From positions 6,816,826 to 6,880,825 of the forward strand of contig JAUJPP010000005.1 in NCBI GenBank assembly GCA_030562195.1: a stretch of 64,000 nt of DNA. The letters run 5' to 3'. The position numbers and the translations under genes are program-made. Under the pieces are notes generated by a model that was not told the origin of the DNA, searched no databases, and worked only from the letters and a program-made list of their open reading frames with translations. Positions 36,709 through 51,700 of the stretch are shown one piece after another. The stretch is from Nipponacmea schrenckii. Lineage: Eukaryota > Mollusca > Gastropoda > Lottiidae. Numbering within the stretch: position 1 is the stretch's first letter; every line of letters begins with the position of its first letter.

Positions 36709-39700
36709 ATGCTCCCCAAGAAGTTACTGTTTTTAGTGTCCCTGTTTGCTCTAGTGGTCGGGATTTTGGGAAAGAGCGACAAAGAGGTTGGTGAAATTTC
36801 TATTTTTATTTTTCAATTTCAACCTACTAAATTTGGACTGTAATGTCGGTGTTGTAAACGCATGAGTGTCAAGTATTAAAACACTACACTACCACCCCCC
36901 CCCCTCCCCCATATTTTGTGGCACTTACAACATGTTTATTGCCAAATATTATAACGTGACTATATTATATAGTCGTTAACTATGGAATGTGGTGACCAAA
37001 AGGATGAGTAACTAACAGGTGCCCTTTGCCCTCTAAGTCTAATCTAGGACCTAACTTGGTCCCTTTTATTTCCTGTTGGTCAGTTTAGATATGTGTTATA
37101 CTATAGTCCTAGAACATTTATGCAGTTACATCACATGATAATTTATCTTAAATTGTGCTACCCTAACTAAGGTTTATAAATAAACTTCTTACATCTACAA
37201 GTGTATTGGTACTAGGCTTATTAATCTTATTATGGCCTTGATCCATTTGAAGCCTTGAGGTATGGGCCTCAACACATTTATAATATTCACTGTCATATTC
37301 TGCTATCCTAAAGTTTAAAGGAAATCCCCTTAAGTTGAAACATTCAAAGGGCTTGACTCCTTGCATTATTTACTTCTAGATTATCATGTCCACTAATTTG
37401 GGATGGGACCAGACACAATAAACTTTCTTACCTCAATCTTACTGAAGGATTGTTACACTCTTTTATCTTGGAAACATTCTTTTTGACATAATTAAAAATA
37501 ATCATGTTTTATACATTCATAACATCACACTAGAATTAGGAGGTTAGAAGGGAAGCCTTGATTTAGTTGATAGCGAAAACCAATCTGAGGTGATTACTGG
37601 GGTTTAAAAGGGGGAAAGTTAGAAATACTGGTATGAAATGGAATAATTCAAATAAAAATATGAGAAAAGGAAACATTCTAGATATCAGAGGAACTGTGGT
37701 ATGAGTTGAATTTCAGAAAGAGTATATCCATATATGGTACCGGTATCCATAAAGTGCTTCTTTACCTATATCTATTTCTATATGTCTTATAAACAATATT
37801 TCCTTCTATGCCATTCACTAATTGGAAGGGAACAATAATATATAGTAATTACTTTACAATGAATAACTTGTGATGTTTCAACACTGATATACTCATCTTT
37901 ATCAAACCATGGTTTAGGAAATACCAGTTATATAAATATTGAGGAGCTAGGTACTTGATATAGTTTATATAGGTGGGAATTATTGTCAAGTGTTATACAC
38001 TGCTTACTGTATATAAACTGATATAACACACAATATATAAAAAAAAATCTTCACTATATCAAGTTATTACAAACTTCATCTTATATATCTTCACAATGTC
38101 AAGCTATTACAAACTTCATCTTATACATCTTCACAATGTCAAGTTATTACAAACCTCATCTTATACATCTTCACAATGTCAAGTTATTACAAACTTCATC
38201 TTATACATCTTCACAATGTCAAGTTATTACAAACTTCATCTTATACATCTTCACAATGTCAAGTTATTACAAACCTCATCTTATACATCTTCACAATGTC
38301 AAGTTATTACAAACCTTTATCTTATACATCTTCACAATGTCAAGCTTTTTACCAACTTCATCTTATACATCTTCACAATGTCAAGTTATTACAAACTTCA
38401 TCTTATACATCTTCACAATGTCAAGTTATTACTAACTTCATCTTATACATCTTCACAATGTCAAGTTATTACAAACCTCATCTTATACATCTTCACAATG
38501 TCAAGTTATTACAAACTTCATCTTATACATCTTTTACAATGTCAAGCTATTACAAACTTCATCTTATACATCTTCACAATGTCAAGTTATTACAAACCTC
38601 ATCTTATACATCTTACAATGTCAAGCTATTACAAACTTCATCTTATACATCTTCACAATGTCGAGATATGTAGATTTGATTGGATTGTTCACTAGTGAAT
38701 ATAGCCAATCACAGCTCTTGATAGAAAGACAAAACTTATTAACTTTCTCTAATTGACTGTAACTTCTAGTGAACAGTTCATTCAAATCACTGATCCATTG
38801 TTATACACTGTAATATACAAGGATGATATTTGAATATTGAATACTGTAGTATATTAAACTATTCTATGTGATATACAAGGATGATATTTGAATATTGAAT
38901 ACTGTAGTATATTAAACTATTCTATGTGATATACAAGGATGATATTTGAATATTGAATACTGTAGTATATTAAACTATTCTATGTGATATACAAGGATGA
39001 TATTTGAATATTGAATACTGTAGTATATTAAACTATTCTATGTAATATACAAGGATGATATTTGAATATTGAATACTGTAGTATATTAAACTATTCTATG
39101 TGATATACAAGGATGATATTTGAATATTGAATACTGTAGTATATTAAACTATTCTATGTGATATACAAGGATGATATTGAATATTGAATACTGTAGTATA
39201 TTAAACTATTCTATGTGATATACAAGGATGATATTTGAATATTGAATACTGTAGTATATTAAACTATTCTATGTGATATACAAGGATGATATTGAATATC
39301 ACTAGTAGTATATAAACTATTCTATGTGATATACAAGGATGATATTTGAATATTGAATACTGTAGTATATTAAACTATTCTATGTGATATACAAGGATGA
39401 TATTTGAATATTGAATACTGTAGTATATTAAACTATTCTATATATGTTATCAAGGCTGTAATATACAGCTGTAATTTAAACATGGTATCAAGACCTGGTT
39501 ATACACTGATAAGAAGAATGTTTTAGATAACACTTTCCAACGCAATTTATTTTCATATTATTGACTCGTTTACATTCACAATGACAGTTAAATTCTGTGG
39601 AGTTTTACATCTAATTTCCCTTCTGTGAAAACTTGAATGTAGAAGTGTATATTGATATATAATATATTGTTGTTACTATGTCACTAGTAGAAGTATAAAA

Positions 39701-42700
39701 ACCACCAGTATTTTAAAACCGTAATGCCCTGATAATATCTAATGTTATTACATACCTAGTCAATATTTTATAGTGGTTAAATATCAGTGTTATAAATATT
39801 ATACTGATCAATATTACAATATCACCAGACCAGTGCTTATAGGTTGCAATGTCTTTGGTAGGGTTTGGAGAGGGTGTGGGGCAAGTTAGAGCCCATTTTA
39901 TGTAAGGTAAACAGTGGTTGTAGGTTGGAATCTGTTTGGTAGGAGGGTTGGGCGGTGGTTAGAGATCAAGTTATGTCAATGTTCATATTGGTTTATTAAT
40001 GCTGCTGTCTTTTATTATACTGATCAATATTACACTAATTCATTGTAAGGTAAACAGTGGTTGTAGGTTGGAATCTACTCAGACACTTGATAAGGGATGT
40101 GGTAGAGTATATGGTAGAAGGATCTAGTAGTGTGGACTCAAAGTAATTCACCCTTGCATCAACATGCATAATATTTGAACAGCCATGTCTTGTTAGTGAA
40201 TTTTGTAGAGATTGTAATCTGCATGTGTTTATCCTCCCCCCAAACCCCGTATCTGACCCCAAGGGCTAGTCTAATGAATTGTAATAGTGATTTATAATTA
40301 GAATCAGATATCAATCAATTGTCATTCAATATTCACATGGTGTAATCATCATAGCTTGAAGGGGTTGGACTAAATCACATCCAGAATTATGGTCAAACCC
40401 ACCAGACTCTGCTTTAAACAAAGTGTACTAAAATAAGCTCTCTAGCTTTGAAGGGTTTGACTAAATCACACCCAAACTTGTAGTCAAACTGATCAGACTG
40501 TTTAAAATTAATAAATAAAGCTGTTTTGATTAAACTCTTCAGTCACCAAACCTGTCTTGATAACACCTTGAAAGTCAAGTCAATGTTGGTTGGTAAAGAG
40601 AATAAGTATTTTGATATGTCACTAGTATGACAGTATTTGAACACCTAATACCACTTTGTGCCTGATCTTATCAACTTAACACTGTCTGAGTTAATATTGA
40701 ACATTTTTTTTATTGATAATTTTACAGAAGAATCAATAAATCATTTTTTCTGCATGGTTTCCCTTGGTGTTAAAACTTTCCTATAAACTTTAATTGTCAT
40801 CAATAATCGATAATACACACAGTACTGGTTAAAGGGATTGTCAAGCAGTTTTTATGTATCAAGAATCCTGATAACTGACAATTTCACACGTTGATAACGA
40901 TTTTCATCAAGAAAACATTAAAAATATATAAAATATAGTGGATTTGCATAGAAAATGTCCTAAAGATCAAAATTACAGTTACTTTGGAACTCTAATCAGA
41001 CATGACTGGTAAATACAATCAAATCAACAATCCTGGCTGTTATAAATCAATGATAGAAACAAACTAGTGAGTTTGATAAAGTTAAAAATAATGACCAAGA
41101 AATTGGTAGACTGTTGATTCATACCAAACCATATTGATCAAATTAGTTACATCTGAGTAGGTTTTACCAGAGCAGAACTACATTTTTACCCCTTTTTTTT
41201 TTCTTTACATATTTTTTTTTGGGCATTTATTGAAATAGAGGTCAAATAATATGTTTCTTTTAGATTTTTATTTACAATTTTTGTGGGTGATGGAGAAATA
41301 CTGTATGACATTGAATATGTACGCGATAAATCGATATATATTAAATATGTTTTTGAGTTTTTTTACAATTTTGTGGGTGATGTAGAAATATGGCATTCAG
41401 TAAGGTTTATAGAGTGGAATAACTAAAATCATATTAAACTAAGTTATGGAGAATAAAGCCCCTGCATATGGACGCATGTCGTTATTATGAATTTGCATAA
41501 AGCATTAATTAATATGCAGGTTTGGTAGAAATATTATATTTATCTCTGGTTGTAATAAATCAATAAACCGAAGAATGGACTACAACTCTATACAAACTAT
41601 AATAATAATACATCTATTATTCTCTCATTTATCACTAGAATTTTATAATAACTGGTACATGGTATATATGGTATATAGCTATTATAGGTTTTCTAGTCTT
41701 ATTACCAGGCATTCCTATACTTGCCTTATATTAACTTGTTACCTTGCAACCTCCCTAATTACTAATAAAGTCGTTAGATTGTATTTTTTGACAATCAGAA
41801 TGACTTTATGCTTCAAGTTATAAAAATAAAATTTAGTTCAACTCATTCTCTTTGTGCCATTTCAAAAATACCAAACTAAAATTTTCCATTTCAAAACATT
41901 TTAAATTGTTTTTACAATTTTCTACTTTAAAAGTCAAAACATATAACATGGAACAAAACTGATGTGAAAAATGAGATTTAAAAATTAAAACACTGAACGA
42001 GGTTAAAGTCCAATTTTCTACTTGAGTTTATCTTGTCAGAATCTTTCTATCAGGAAATAAATAGAGTTTTACATCCTACTTATCAGACGGAATGGGCTAG
42101 TGAAGACAGAATGAAATGAATGGAGTTTTACATCCTACTTATCAGACGGAATGGGCTAGTGAAGACAGAATGAAATGAATGGAGTTTTACATCCTACTTA
42201 TCAGACGGAATGGCTATGAAGACGAATGAATATGAGTTTTAGTCCTATTTTTTTGACTAATGGGTTAATGAAGACAGAATGAAATGAATGGAGTTTTATG
42301 TCTTACTTTTCTTGACTAATTGGGCTAATGAATATTAATATGAGTTATTGTCCTTGTTTTGTGAATAATTTTTGGGCTGTGTTGTCTAGTACGGTATATA
42401 TATTTTAAGACTATTATAAATTTAATGGTTGAGACTAGTTCAGTCCTATGATTTCAATATAAAAAGATAATAAGGAAATGATTTGCCAGGATATTAAAGG
42501 AAGTAAGAAACTGAATCGTGTTTTAAGATTACGTTTCCTGATCTGATAGAAATTATAAAAAACTTTACAGTCATCTGATTGGTCATTGACAATGATTAAA
42601 ATTTAGATTTGGATTTCAACAAGGAGATGTAACCATGACGTCATCAAGTGCTGAGTTTGAGTGGAATGTCAGGAACCACAGAAGTCAGTCAGTCAGTGAT

Positions 42701-45700
42701 ATGTATAAGAAATTTAGAAAACCTCTTCAAAATCTTGAATCATTATCAAGTCATCACTATAAATATAGATATGATATTAGTATGTAGGATATTTCAGACA
42801 TATGTACACCTTTTTCCTAGACCTTCATGTTAGTGAGCCGCCATACTAAACCACCACAGTTCCCTCTGGTCAGTCAGGCAAGTTAGTGAGCAACCATCTT
42901 ACAAAGTCACCACAGCTCCCTCTGGTCAGTCAGGCAAGTTTGAAAGTTATTAATCAAAAGTTATAATGATAATAATATACACTATTAAAGTCACACCTGT
43001 TGTTTATCCTTTGATATACACCTTTAATAACTCTCTTCAGGAATGCTTCATGGTTATTATACTTTAATAATGTATTGTTTTAATTACACAGGTCAAAAGG
43101 TCAATGTATATCAAACTAAATAATACATATACCACTTGTTGTAGATAAAACAGAGTTATGCTAATTGAAGCTATATCAGTTTAGGGCAATAATGATGAAG
43201 GGCCAATACCATGCTGATTCGCCCAATTTTATGAAAGCATTGCCAAGACTGGTTAATAAATCTGAAACATACATCCCTAGGTTTTGTTTTGTAATTATAT
43301 TCACACATCAATCAATATATGATATCAGTTTATAATTGATATTAAAAGGAAATTGTATCTAAGAAAAGCGAGTGTAATATCCGTTATAGATTATATATAT
43401 TAAATATGTTACTATATTGGTCTAGAACCATTCAAGTAGGATTATCAATTCAAACAATAGTCTAGTGTTTTATACTGAAGAATATTCTCATTCTGATTCC
43501 CCACTCCTGTCTAATAAGTCAATTCTATTAGTAAGCATATCTCTCAAGTGTAATTCTGTAGTATTATTTATCTAATGTCTGTGTCACACGTTTTTGATAC
43601 AAATCACTCATCAGGACGGCTAGATTTGAAAACGTGTACACCATTTATCTTCAGTCTTTCATTGTGTCTAGATCTCTTCTTTGTTTCTACCACATGTTTT
43701 AGATACAAGTCTTTCATCAGGAATCAGAACTAGAATCAAGTTTCATTCAAATGGAATAAATTTAAAATTGAAAAACACGCGCACTGTTAAATTCCAGTGC
43801 TATTATGAGTCACATGTTTCAGATACAAGTCTTTCATCAGGAATCAGGAGCTAGTTTTGTAAATTGTAATAAACGATTCCTGTAAATGAAATAGATTTAA
43901 AGTCAGTTGCACCATTAGACTCCAGTCATGCATTATATAATATACGACTTGTATTAAAAGTGTTAATTTTCTGTCTCAGTAACGAATGAATGGGTTTGTT
44001 GTCTGGGCAGTAAAAGATTTCATTCAACAAGTTAGAAATATTTGATGTGAAATGTGAGATCTTTCAGGTTACTAGCTGCTAATTCTATTTCCAGTCTGCT
44101 AGTCTGAGATTGTAACGCCAGTGTTAGTGAGATAGAGTTTGTTGTATGATCTAGTGGAAGAAGTGAAATGAACTTACCTAGTTGCTTCACTGACTGTATT
44201 ATTACTTTTTACATTTACTCTAGCAGAACCTCATTTCATATCTTTTTACGTTTTAAAAGGTGTTCTACTATTCTAGTCTATTTACTGGTTTGATTAGTGA
44301 TTTGATTATATCCCTTCCTGAATTGAAGATATGAATTTAAAAAGGGTTACAGATTCACTTAGTTTGCTTATTAAATGAATTCCTACTTTGGTTTTTACAA
44401 ATATGGGGCACTATTATCTGTTTACCAAAACTAACACTTTGCTAGTCAATAAAAATGGTGTCATATGACCTTTTTTAGCTTATGTTTCATTAACAAAAAT
44501 AACCTTTTTTTCATAAGCTGATTACAGTTGGCGTTCATTTCAGTTCTCTCAAAAATAACGCTTTCTTTTGAACTGGATTAAACTGAGTGTTAATTTAATA
44601 ACAGTGTGAATTGTTCTGACTGTATCTATATAGAAAGACAGCCAGGGTAATAAATTATATTAATATTGTATTAGTCCAGTGATATATTAAATAACAATGA
44701 CTGGTAATTTTATTACTCTACACTAGTTAGTCTGGACCCTAATATACAATCACTGTAATACTACTATAATTAAATTAAACAATAGCTAGCCCAAGATAGG
44801 CTTGAAATCTTTCTAATGTGATATGGTTTATGGGTCTCCAAGTTTAACACAATCTTGGATCCTAACCCTGCCCGACATGGTTACTGTGTTACTGGTTTGA
44901 GTCCAAGAAGGTTATCCAGTAAGCTTGCTCTTCTAGACACCTGATATCACTTTTCATTTTCAAGTACTTTATATATGAAAAGTTCATTTGCTGTTACAAA
45001 TATTTTACTAAACTGTTACTTTTGATTTTGGTTTTGCAATTTAAATTAGAAGTTTGGACTCCACGAATCAAGCTAGAAGTTTGAAATCTCCTGTGTTTTG
45101 TTTAATAAGTTGTTATCAATGTAATGTTAGACTAGTATTATGTATTTGAAGGTGTATATTGTTATATAACCAGGGTATATTGGGTGAATGAAGTTATAAT
45201 ATGGAGTGAATATTTTAACCTTTAATTAACAATCCCTAGCCTTGTTATTTAACCTTTACTCTAGACCAGTATAATACAATACACTACAGTTATTCTCTCT
45301 AACCTCTTATATAATTCAACAACATATCCTGTCAGGTCATTTATGTACTGGTTGTATTCCTTGGGGGGAGGGGAGGGTTGTAATGGGGTCATTGCTCTAC
45401 CCACTCCCCCCCCCCCTCTATAACTGTTCATGTACATTCATAAGGGGAGAGAAAAGGATTCTGAGGGGATATTCCACCCTCCCATACTCTGGCTGATCCT
45501 CACCCACATTTACGTTTAAGGAAGTGCATTCCTTTGGGGGTGATAGAAGGGTTGTAAGTGCTTATGCTCCACCCCTTAGAAACTCTGTCTAGCCCCTACA
45601 TATCTTCATCTCAGTTTCGCAACCAATTTCTGAAAAACCCAGTTTGTTCTGTAAAAGTATTAAATGAAAGTTAATGAAAAAACATCTGTGAAAGTATTTT

Positions 45701-48700
45701 ACCATTCTGTTATATCATTAAAACTAGCAGAGATATAGCTAGTCTATTATTGTAGAATCAGGATTATTCTGGTTCCTGAAAATTGAACTGGTTCTGATAA
45801 ATCCACAGACTGCAGAGTTGTATCTTGGCAGGGTTATATCTGGGCAGGGTTATATCTGGGTAGGTTATATCTGGGTAGGTTATATCTGGGTAAGGGTTAT
45901 ATCTGGGTAGGTTAGGGTTATATCTGGAGGGTTATATCTGGGTAGGGTTATATCTGGGTATGGGAAGGGTTATATCTGGGTATGGTTAGGGTTATATCTG
46001 GGCAGGGTTATATCTGGGTAGGGTTATATCTGGGCAGGGTTATATCTGGGCAGGGTTATATCTGGGTATGGTTAGGGTTATATCTGGGCAGGGTTATATC
46101 TGGGTATGGTAGGGTTATATCTGGTATGGTAGGTTATATCTGGGTATGGTAAGGGTTATATCTGGGTAGGGTAGGGTTATATCTGGGTAGGGCAGGGTTA
46201 TATCTGGGTAGGGAAGGGTTATATCTGGGTAGGGCAGGGTTATATCTGGGCAGGGTTATATCTGTATGAGTATGTGTATATAGTATTTATTGAAGTTATT
46301 GTATAGAGTATAGAGATGAGGGTAGTAATGGTGAATATATTAAAGAGAGTATAAAAACAGAGTGTTAAACAAACAAACATACCTTCCCATTGTCTACTTT
46401 CTCTCTCTCTATTTACATAGTAATCTATATCTTTCATTCAATACACAGGCAAATTTCACAAGTTTTTAATGCTGAGGTGGTTGATTTACTTTTTGATTGT
46501 ATAGTTAAAGTGGGGGTGGCAGGACAAGGGGTCGCAGGGCAGGGGTACATTGTTGTATATGAACAATTTAATGTTTTTCTAACAGTCCAAGGATCTTAAA
46601 CATACACAGCCTTGGTTAATTGTCTCATCTGAACAATTAGATGTATTTCTATGCCAGTTTTTTCAACCTACATCATTGACAGGCGAAAACCAGGTTTCAA
46701 ATAGAATAGGTTAGATTGAATTGCTAAGACTATACAAGCACCTGGGATGTTAAACAAACTCAACATGGCTGATGATCAAATAGCACAAAGTGTTCCTTCA
46801 GGAAGAACTAAATTCTGTCTTACAAACCTCTTAAACATGAAGTTTAAAACATTAGATTATAGTAAAACTTAATGTAATATGTCTAGGTTTTTTTAAAACA
46901 AATTAGTTTAGTTACTAGTCTAATTTCCTTCAAGTCTTTTCAACTAAAAACTCAACTTTTAACTTCATTTTCTTCTAGATTTGTGTTTATTTTAAAGATA
47001 GTTAACTTGCTGTATGTCTTTCATGTCTATTTTAAGACACTGGATTTTTTTTGATTGACATTTTTATCAAGTTTGTTTTCTAGATTTTTTAAAATTTTTT
47101 ATTTTTTAAAAATTAAAAATTTATTGGGTTTAAAAATTCAGAAAGGATTTAACTTTTTTTAAGGAAGATTCAAAATTTGGATTTGAACTTTTTTTTTGGG
47201 TTTTTTAAAAATAAAACTAACTTTTTGGGTTTTTTTTATTTCAATGTTAAACATTCCCTTTTAATCTTCCCTTTTTGGTTTTTTTTTATTTGAAAATTAA
47301 ATCAAAAATGAAATTAAAAACAGTTTAAAACTTTTAAATAAAATTCCCTTAAATTGTAATTTTTTTTATTTGTAAAGGTATGAAATTTCTAAAATTTTAA
47401 GTCATTAAAATTTAAAAATTTAAAATCTTAAAAATACAACTTCTACAAATATTAATTTTAATTTTTTTTATTAAATGGTTTTAAAAAAGATAAAATATTA
47501 CTCTTTTCCCCTTTAAATCATTTTAAACAAAGTATTAATAAAATTTTTGGGAATAACATTTTTAAAAACACAAGATATATAGATATCCCACTTTTTATTT
47601 ATTACATACTACGTTTCAAAACACAAGATATATAATATACTACTTCTTACTTTTTACATACTACGTTTCTAAACCAAGATAAATGGATAAACTACTTTTT
47701 ATTTATTACATACTACGTTTCTAAACACAAGATATATAGATATACTACTTCTAGGTTTATTAATCCCACTTTCAAACACAAGATATATAGATATACTACT
47801 TCTAGGTTTATTACATACTACGTTTCTAAACACAAGATATATAGATATACTACTTCTAGGTTTATTACATACTACGTTTCTAAACACAAGATATATAGAT
47901 ATACTACTTTTTATTTATTACATCCCACTTTTTAAACACAAGGTAATAGATATACTACTTCTAGGTTTATTACATACTACATTAAATGTTCTACTATCTG
48001 GTTCTATTTTTGATAGTTATCTTTGAACAACCCCTTTTATATTTAAATTGGGTCAAAAGCAGGATGTTTGAAGTGGCCTAGTTTTTCTAGAAATATGGTA
48101 CAGATAACAAAATAAACAAGTTTGTAAGTTAACATCCTCCTGTAACATTTCTTATTGTATTACGTCAACCGTGAGGTTCGCTATTTATAAATTCCAGTTC
48201 GTATTTACTATTTAACAGTGTCTTTTCTAGGATATCAAAATCTATTTCTTTTTGATAAATTATAGAACAGTAGGATATAAAACTCTATTTCATTTCATTA
48301 GTCCAATAAGATACAGAACAGTAGGATATAAAACTCTATTTCATTTCATTAGTCCAATAAGATACAGAACAGTAGGATATAAAACTCTATTTCATTTCAA
48401 TAGTCCAATAAGATACAGAACAGAAGGATATAAAACTATATTTCATTTCATTAGTCCAATAAGATACAGAACAGTAGGATATAAAACTCTATTTCATTTC
48501 ATTAGTCCAATAAGATACAGAACAGTAGGATATAAAACTCTATTTCATTTCATTAGTCCAATAAGATACAGAACAGTAGGATATAAAGCTCTATTTCATT
48601 TCATTAGTCCAATAAGATACAGAACAGTAGGATATAAAGCTCTATTTCATTTCATCAGTCCAATAAGATACAGAACAGTAGGATATAAAACTCTATTTCA

Positions 48701-51700
48701 TTTCATTAGTCCAATGAGATACAGAACAGTAGGATATAAAACTATATTTCATTTCATTAGTCCAATAAGATACAGAACAGTAGGATATTAAACTCTATTT
48801 CATTTCATCAGTCCAATAAGATACAGAACAGTAGGATATAAAACTATATTTCATTTCATTAGTCCAATAAGATACAGAACAGTAGGATATAAAACAACAT
48901 TTCATTTCATCAGTCCAATAAGATACAGAACAGTAGGATATAAAACTCTATTTCATTTCATTAGTCCAATAAGATACAGAACAGTAGGATATAAAACAAC
49001 ATTTCATTTCATTAGTCCAATAAGATACAGAACAGTAGGATATAAAACTACATTTCATTTCATCAGTCCAATAAGATACAGAACAGTAGGATATAAAACT
49101 CTATTTCATCTCATTAGTACAATAAGATACAGAACAGTAGGATATAAAACTCTATTTCATCTCATTAGTACAATAAGATACAGAACAGTAGGATATAAAG
49201 CTCTATTTCATTTCATTAGTCCAATAAGATACAGAACAGTAGGATATAAAGCTCTATTTCATTTCATTAGTCCAATAAGATACAGAACAGTAGGATATAA
49301 AACTATATTTCATTTCATTAGTCCAATAAGATACAGAACAGTAGGATATAAAACTCTATTTCATTTCATTAGTACAATAAGATACAGAACAGTAGGATAT
49401 AAAACTCTATTTCATTTCATTAGTCCAATAAGATACAGAACAGAAGGATATAAAACTCTATTTCATTTCATTAGTCCAATAAGATACAGAACAGTAGGAT
49501 ATAAAACACTATTTCATTTCATTAGTACAATAAGATACAGAACAGTAGGATATAAAACTCTATTTCATTTCATTAGTCCAATAAGATACAGAACAGTAGG
49601 ATATAAAACACTATTTCATTTCATTAGTCCAATAAGATACAGAACAGTAGGATATAAAACACTATTTCATTTCATTAGTCCAATAAGATACAGAACAGTA
49701 GGATATAAAGCTCTATTTCATTTCATTAGTCCAATAAGATACAGAACAGTAGGATATAAAACTCTATTTCATCTCATTAGTACAATAAGATACAGAACAG
49801 AAGGATATAAAACTATATTTCATATCATTAGTCCAATAAGATACAGAACAGTAGGATATAAAACTCTATTTCATTTCATTAGTCCAATAATATACAGAAC
49901 AGTAGGATATAAAACTCTATTTCATTTCATTAGTCCAATAAGATACAGAACAGTAAGATATAAAACTCTATTTCATTTCATTAGTCCAATAAGATACAGA
50001 ACAGTAGGATATAAAGCTCTATTTCATTTCATTAGTCCAATAAGATACAGAACAGTAGGATATAAAACACTATTTCATTTCATCAGTCCAATAAGATACA
50101 GAACAGAAGGATATAAAACTCTATTTCATTTCATTAGTCCAATAAGATACAGTACAGTAGGATATAAAACTCTATTTCATTTCATTAGTCCAATAAGATA
50201 CAGAACAGTAGGATATAAAACTCTATTTCATTTCATTAGTCCAATAAGATACAGAACAGAAGGATATAAAACAACATTTCATTTCATTAGTCAAATAAGA
50301 TACAGAACAGTAGGATATAAAGCTCTATTTCATTTCATTAGTCCAATAAGATACAGAACAGTAGGATATAAAACACTATTTCATTTCATCAGTCCAATAA
50401 GATACAGAACAGTAGGATATAAAACTCTATTTCATTTCATTAGTCCAATAAGATACAGAACAGAAGGATATAAAACAACATTTCATTTTATTATTCAGAA
50501 CAATTGGGACAGTATTGCAATAGGAGTGTTTTGAGAACAATAGGACTTACATAAAACTCCATTTCATTTCATTAGCAAGCAAGGTACAGAAGAGTGGAAT
50601 ATAAAACTTGACTTAGTAAAAACATAAAACTTCATTTCATTTCATTTCATTTCATTAGACCAGCAAGATGTAACACTGTTTTTATTATCCTTATAGAATG
50701 AATCTTAATGGAAGGTTATTAAAGATCTACCATGTTATTTTAATCTTGCTGTAGACCGTTCCAATCTTCTATTCATATCGCTAGAGAGTCCTGTTATAAA
50801 CCACAGTTTAATGAGGCTCAAATGATGTATAAATGAAACTTTTAAAATGAATGTAGTAAAGCGTTGATTTCCCAGAGTTGTATTTTTCTCCTAACTATCA
50901 CATTTTTTTTCATTGAGAAACACAGTCTAATGATGTCAAGACTGCAAACAACACAGCTATTTTATGACTCAGTCGCCTAGCAACACTTTTAAAAATACAC
51001 AAACACTGTGTTGTTAAGAAGATTACTTGCTTGGATTTCAATTAATACAAAAAATTAGTTGTTTTAAATTCTACAACTTTATATTTCAAAATTCTCTTTT
51101 AAAAAATACTGATAAAATATATGAGGAAATGTTTTATTACTTTGTTTTTTTGCTGTTTAAGAAAATGATAATCATGAATTTTTGCTAAATTTAAATTAAT
51201 TTCATGTCAGGTTTCCTTGGTAATAATTCATCCATTTAAATATAAAAAAAGATGTTGTGAAATTTGTATAATAGAATTTTTGTTGTATTTTATTATTGGG
51301 TGTTGGTGGAGAGCTCATCCTTTGCTGCAGTAAAACAGAAAAGAGACTGGGTAATAGGGTCTTTAAGGGAGGTAATAATTAATTGTTATAAATCATCTAT
51401 TAATGAGACTGGGTCAACCATAATTAAGTCTTTATTATCTAACTAGACAGGGTCATAGAAACAATTCTAGTTAATTATGACTGACCCAGTCTGATAAGAA
51501 GACATTATTGGGTAGACAAATTATCTCCCCTGGGAGCTCGTTGATCACAAAATTCGACATCACCCCTTCTTGTGTTTCCATGACACTTACTAGGTAAATT
51601 CAGATTGGTGTACAGGACTTCTAATGAATAGTTGGACAATGGGTTGATCAGACATCCAAGTTGCTCTAGGTGGACAAGAACACAATGATCATGTTCCACA

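Noticed and set aside
38096..38695. Open frames across the 40-bp array at 38 kb (and the mirror frames at 56 kb)
   Set aside because: The 40-bp unit has no stop in these frames; three frames are open at once, which marks repeat DNA and not a gene.
45825..46265. Telomere-like interpretation of the GGGTTA-containing array
   Set aside because: The units are GGGTTATATCTGGG-type with variable length, not clean TTAGGG repeats, and lie inside a gene.
46240..46599. Small open frames after the G-rich array
   Set aside because: Low-complexity or chance frames with no support.
48252..48791. Long plus-strand open frame with 17-residue repeats
   Set aside because: The 51-base period of the satellite keeps the frame open. 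There are no splice context, start context or family likeness, and the frame breaks at a single variant unit.
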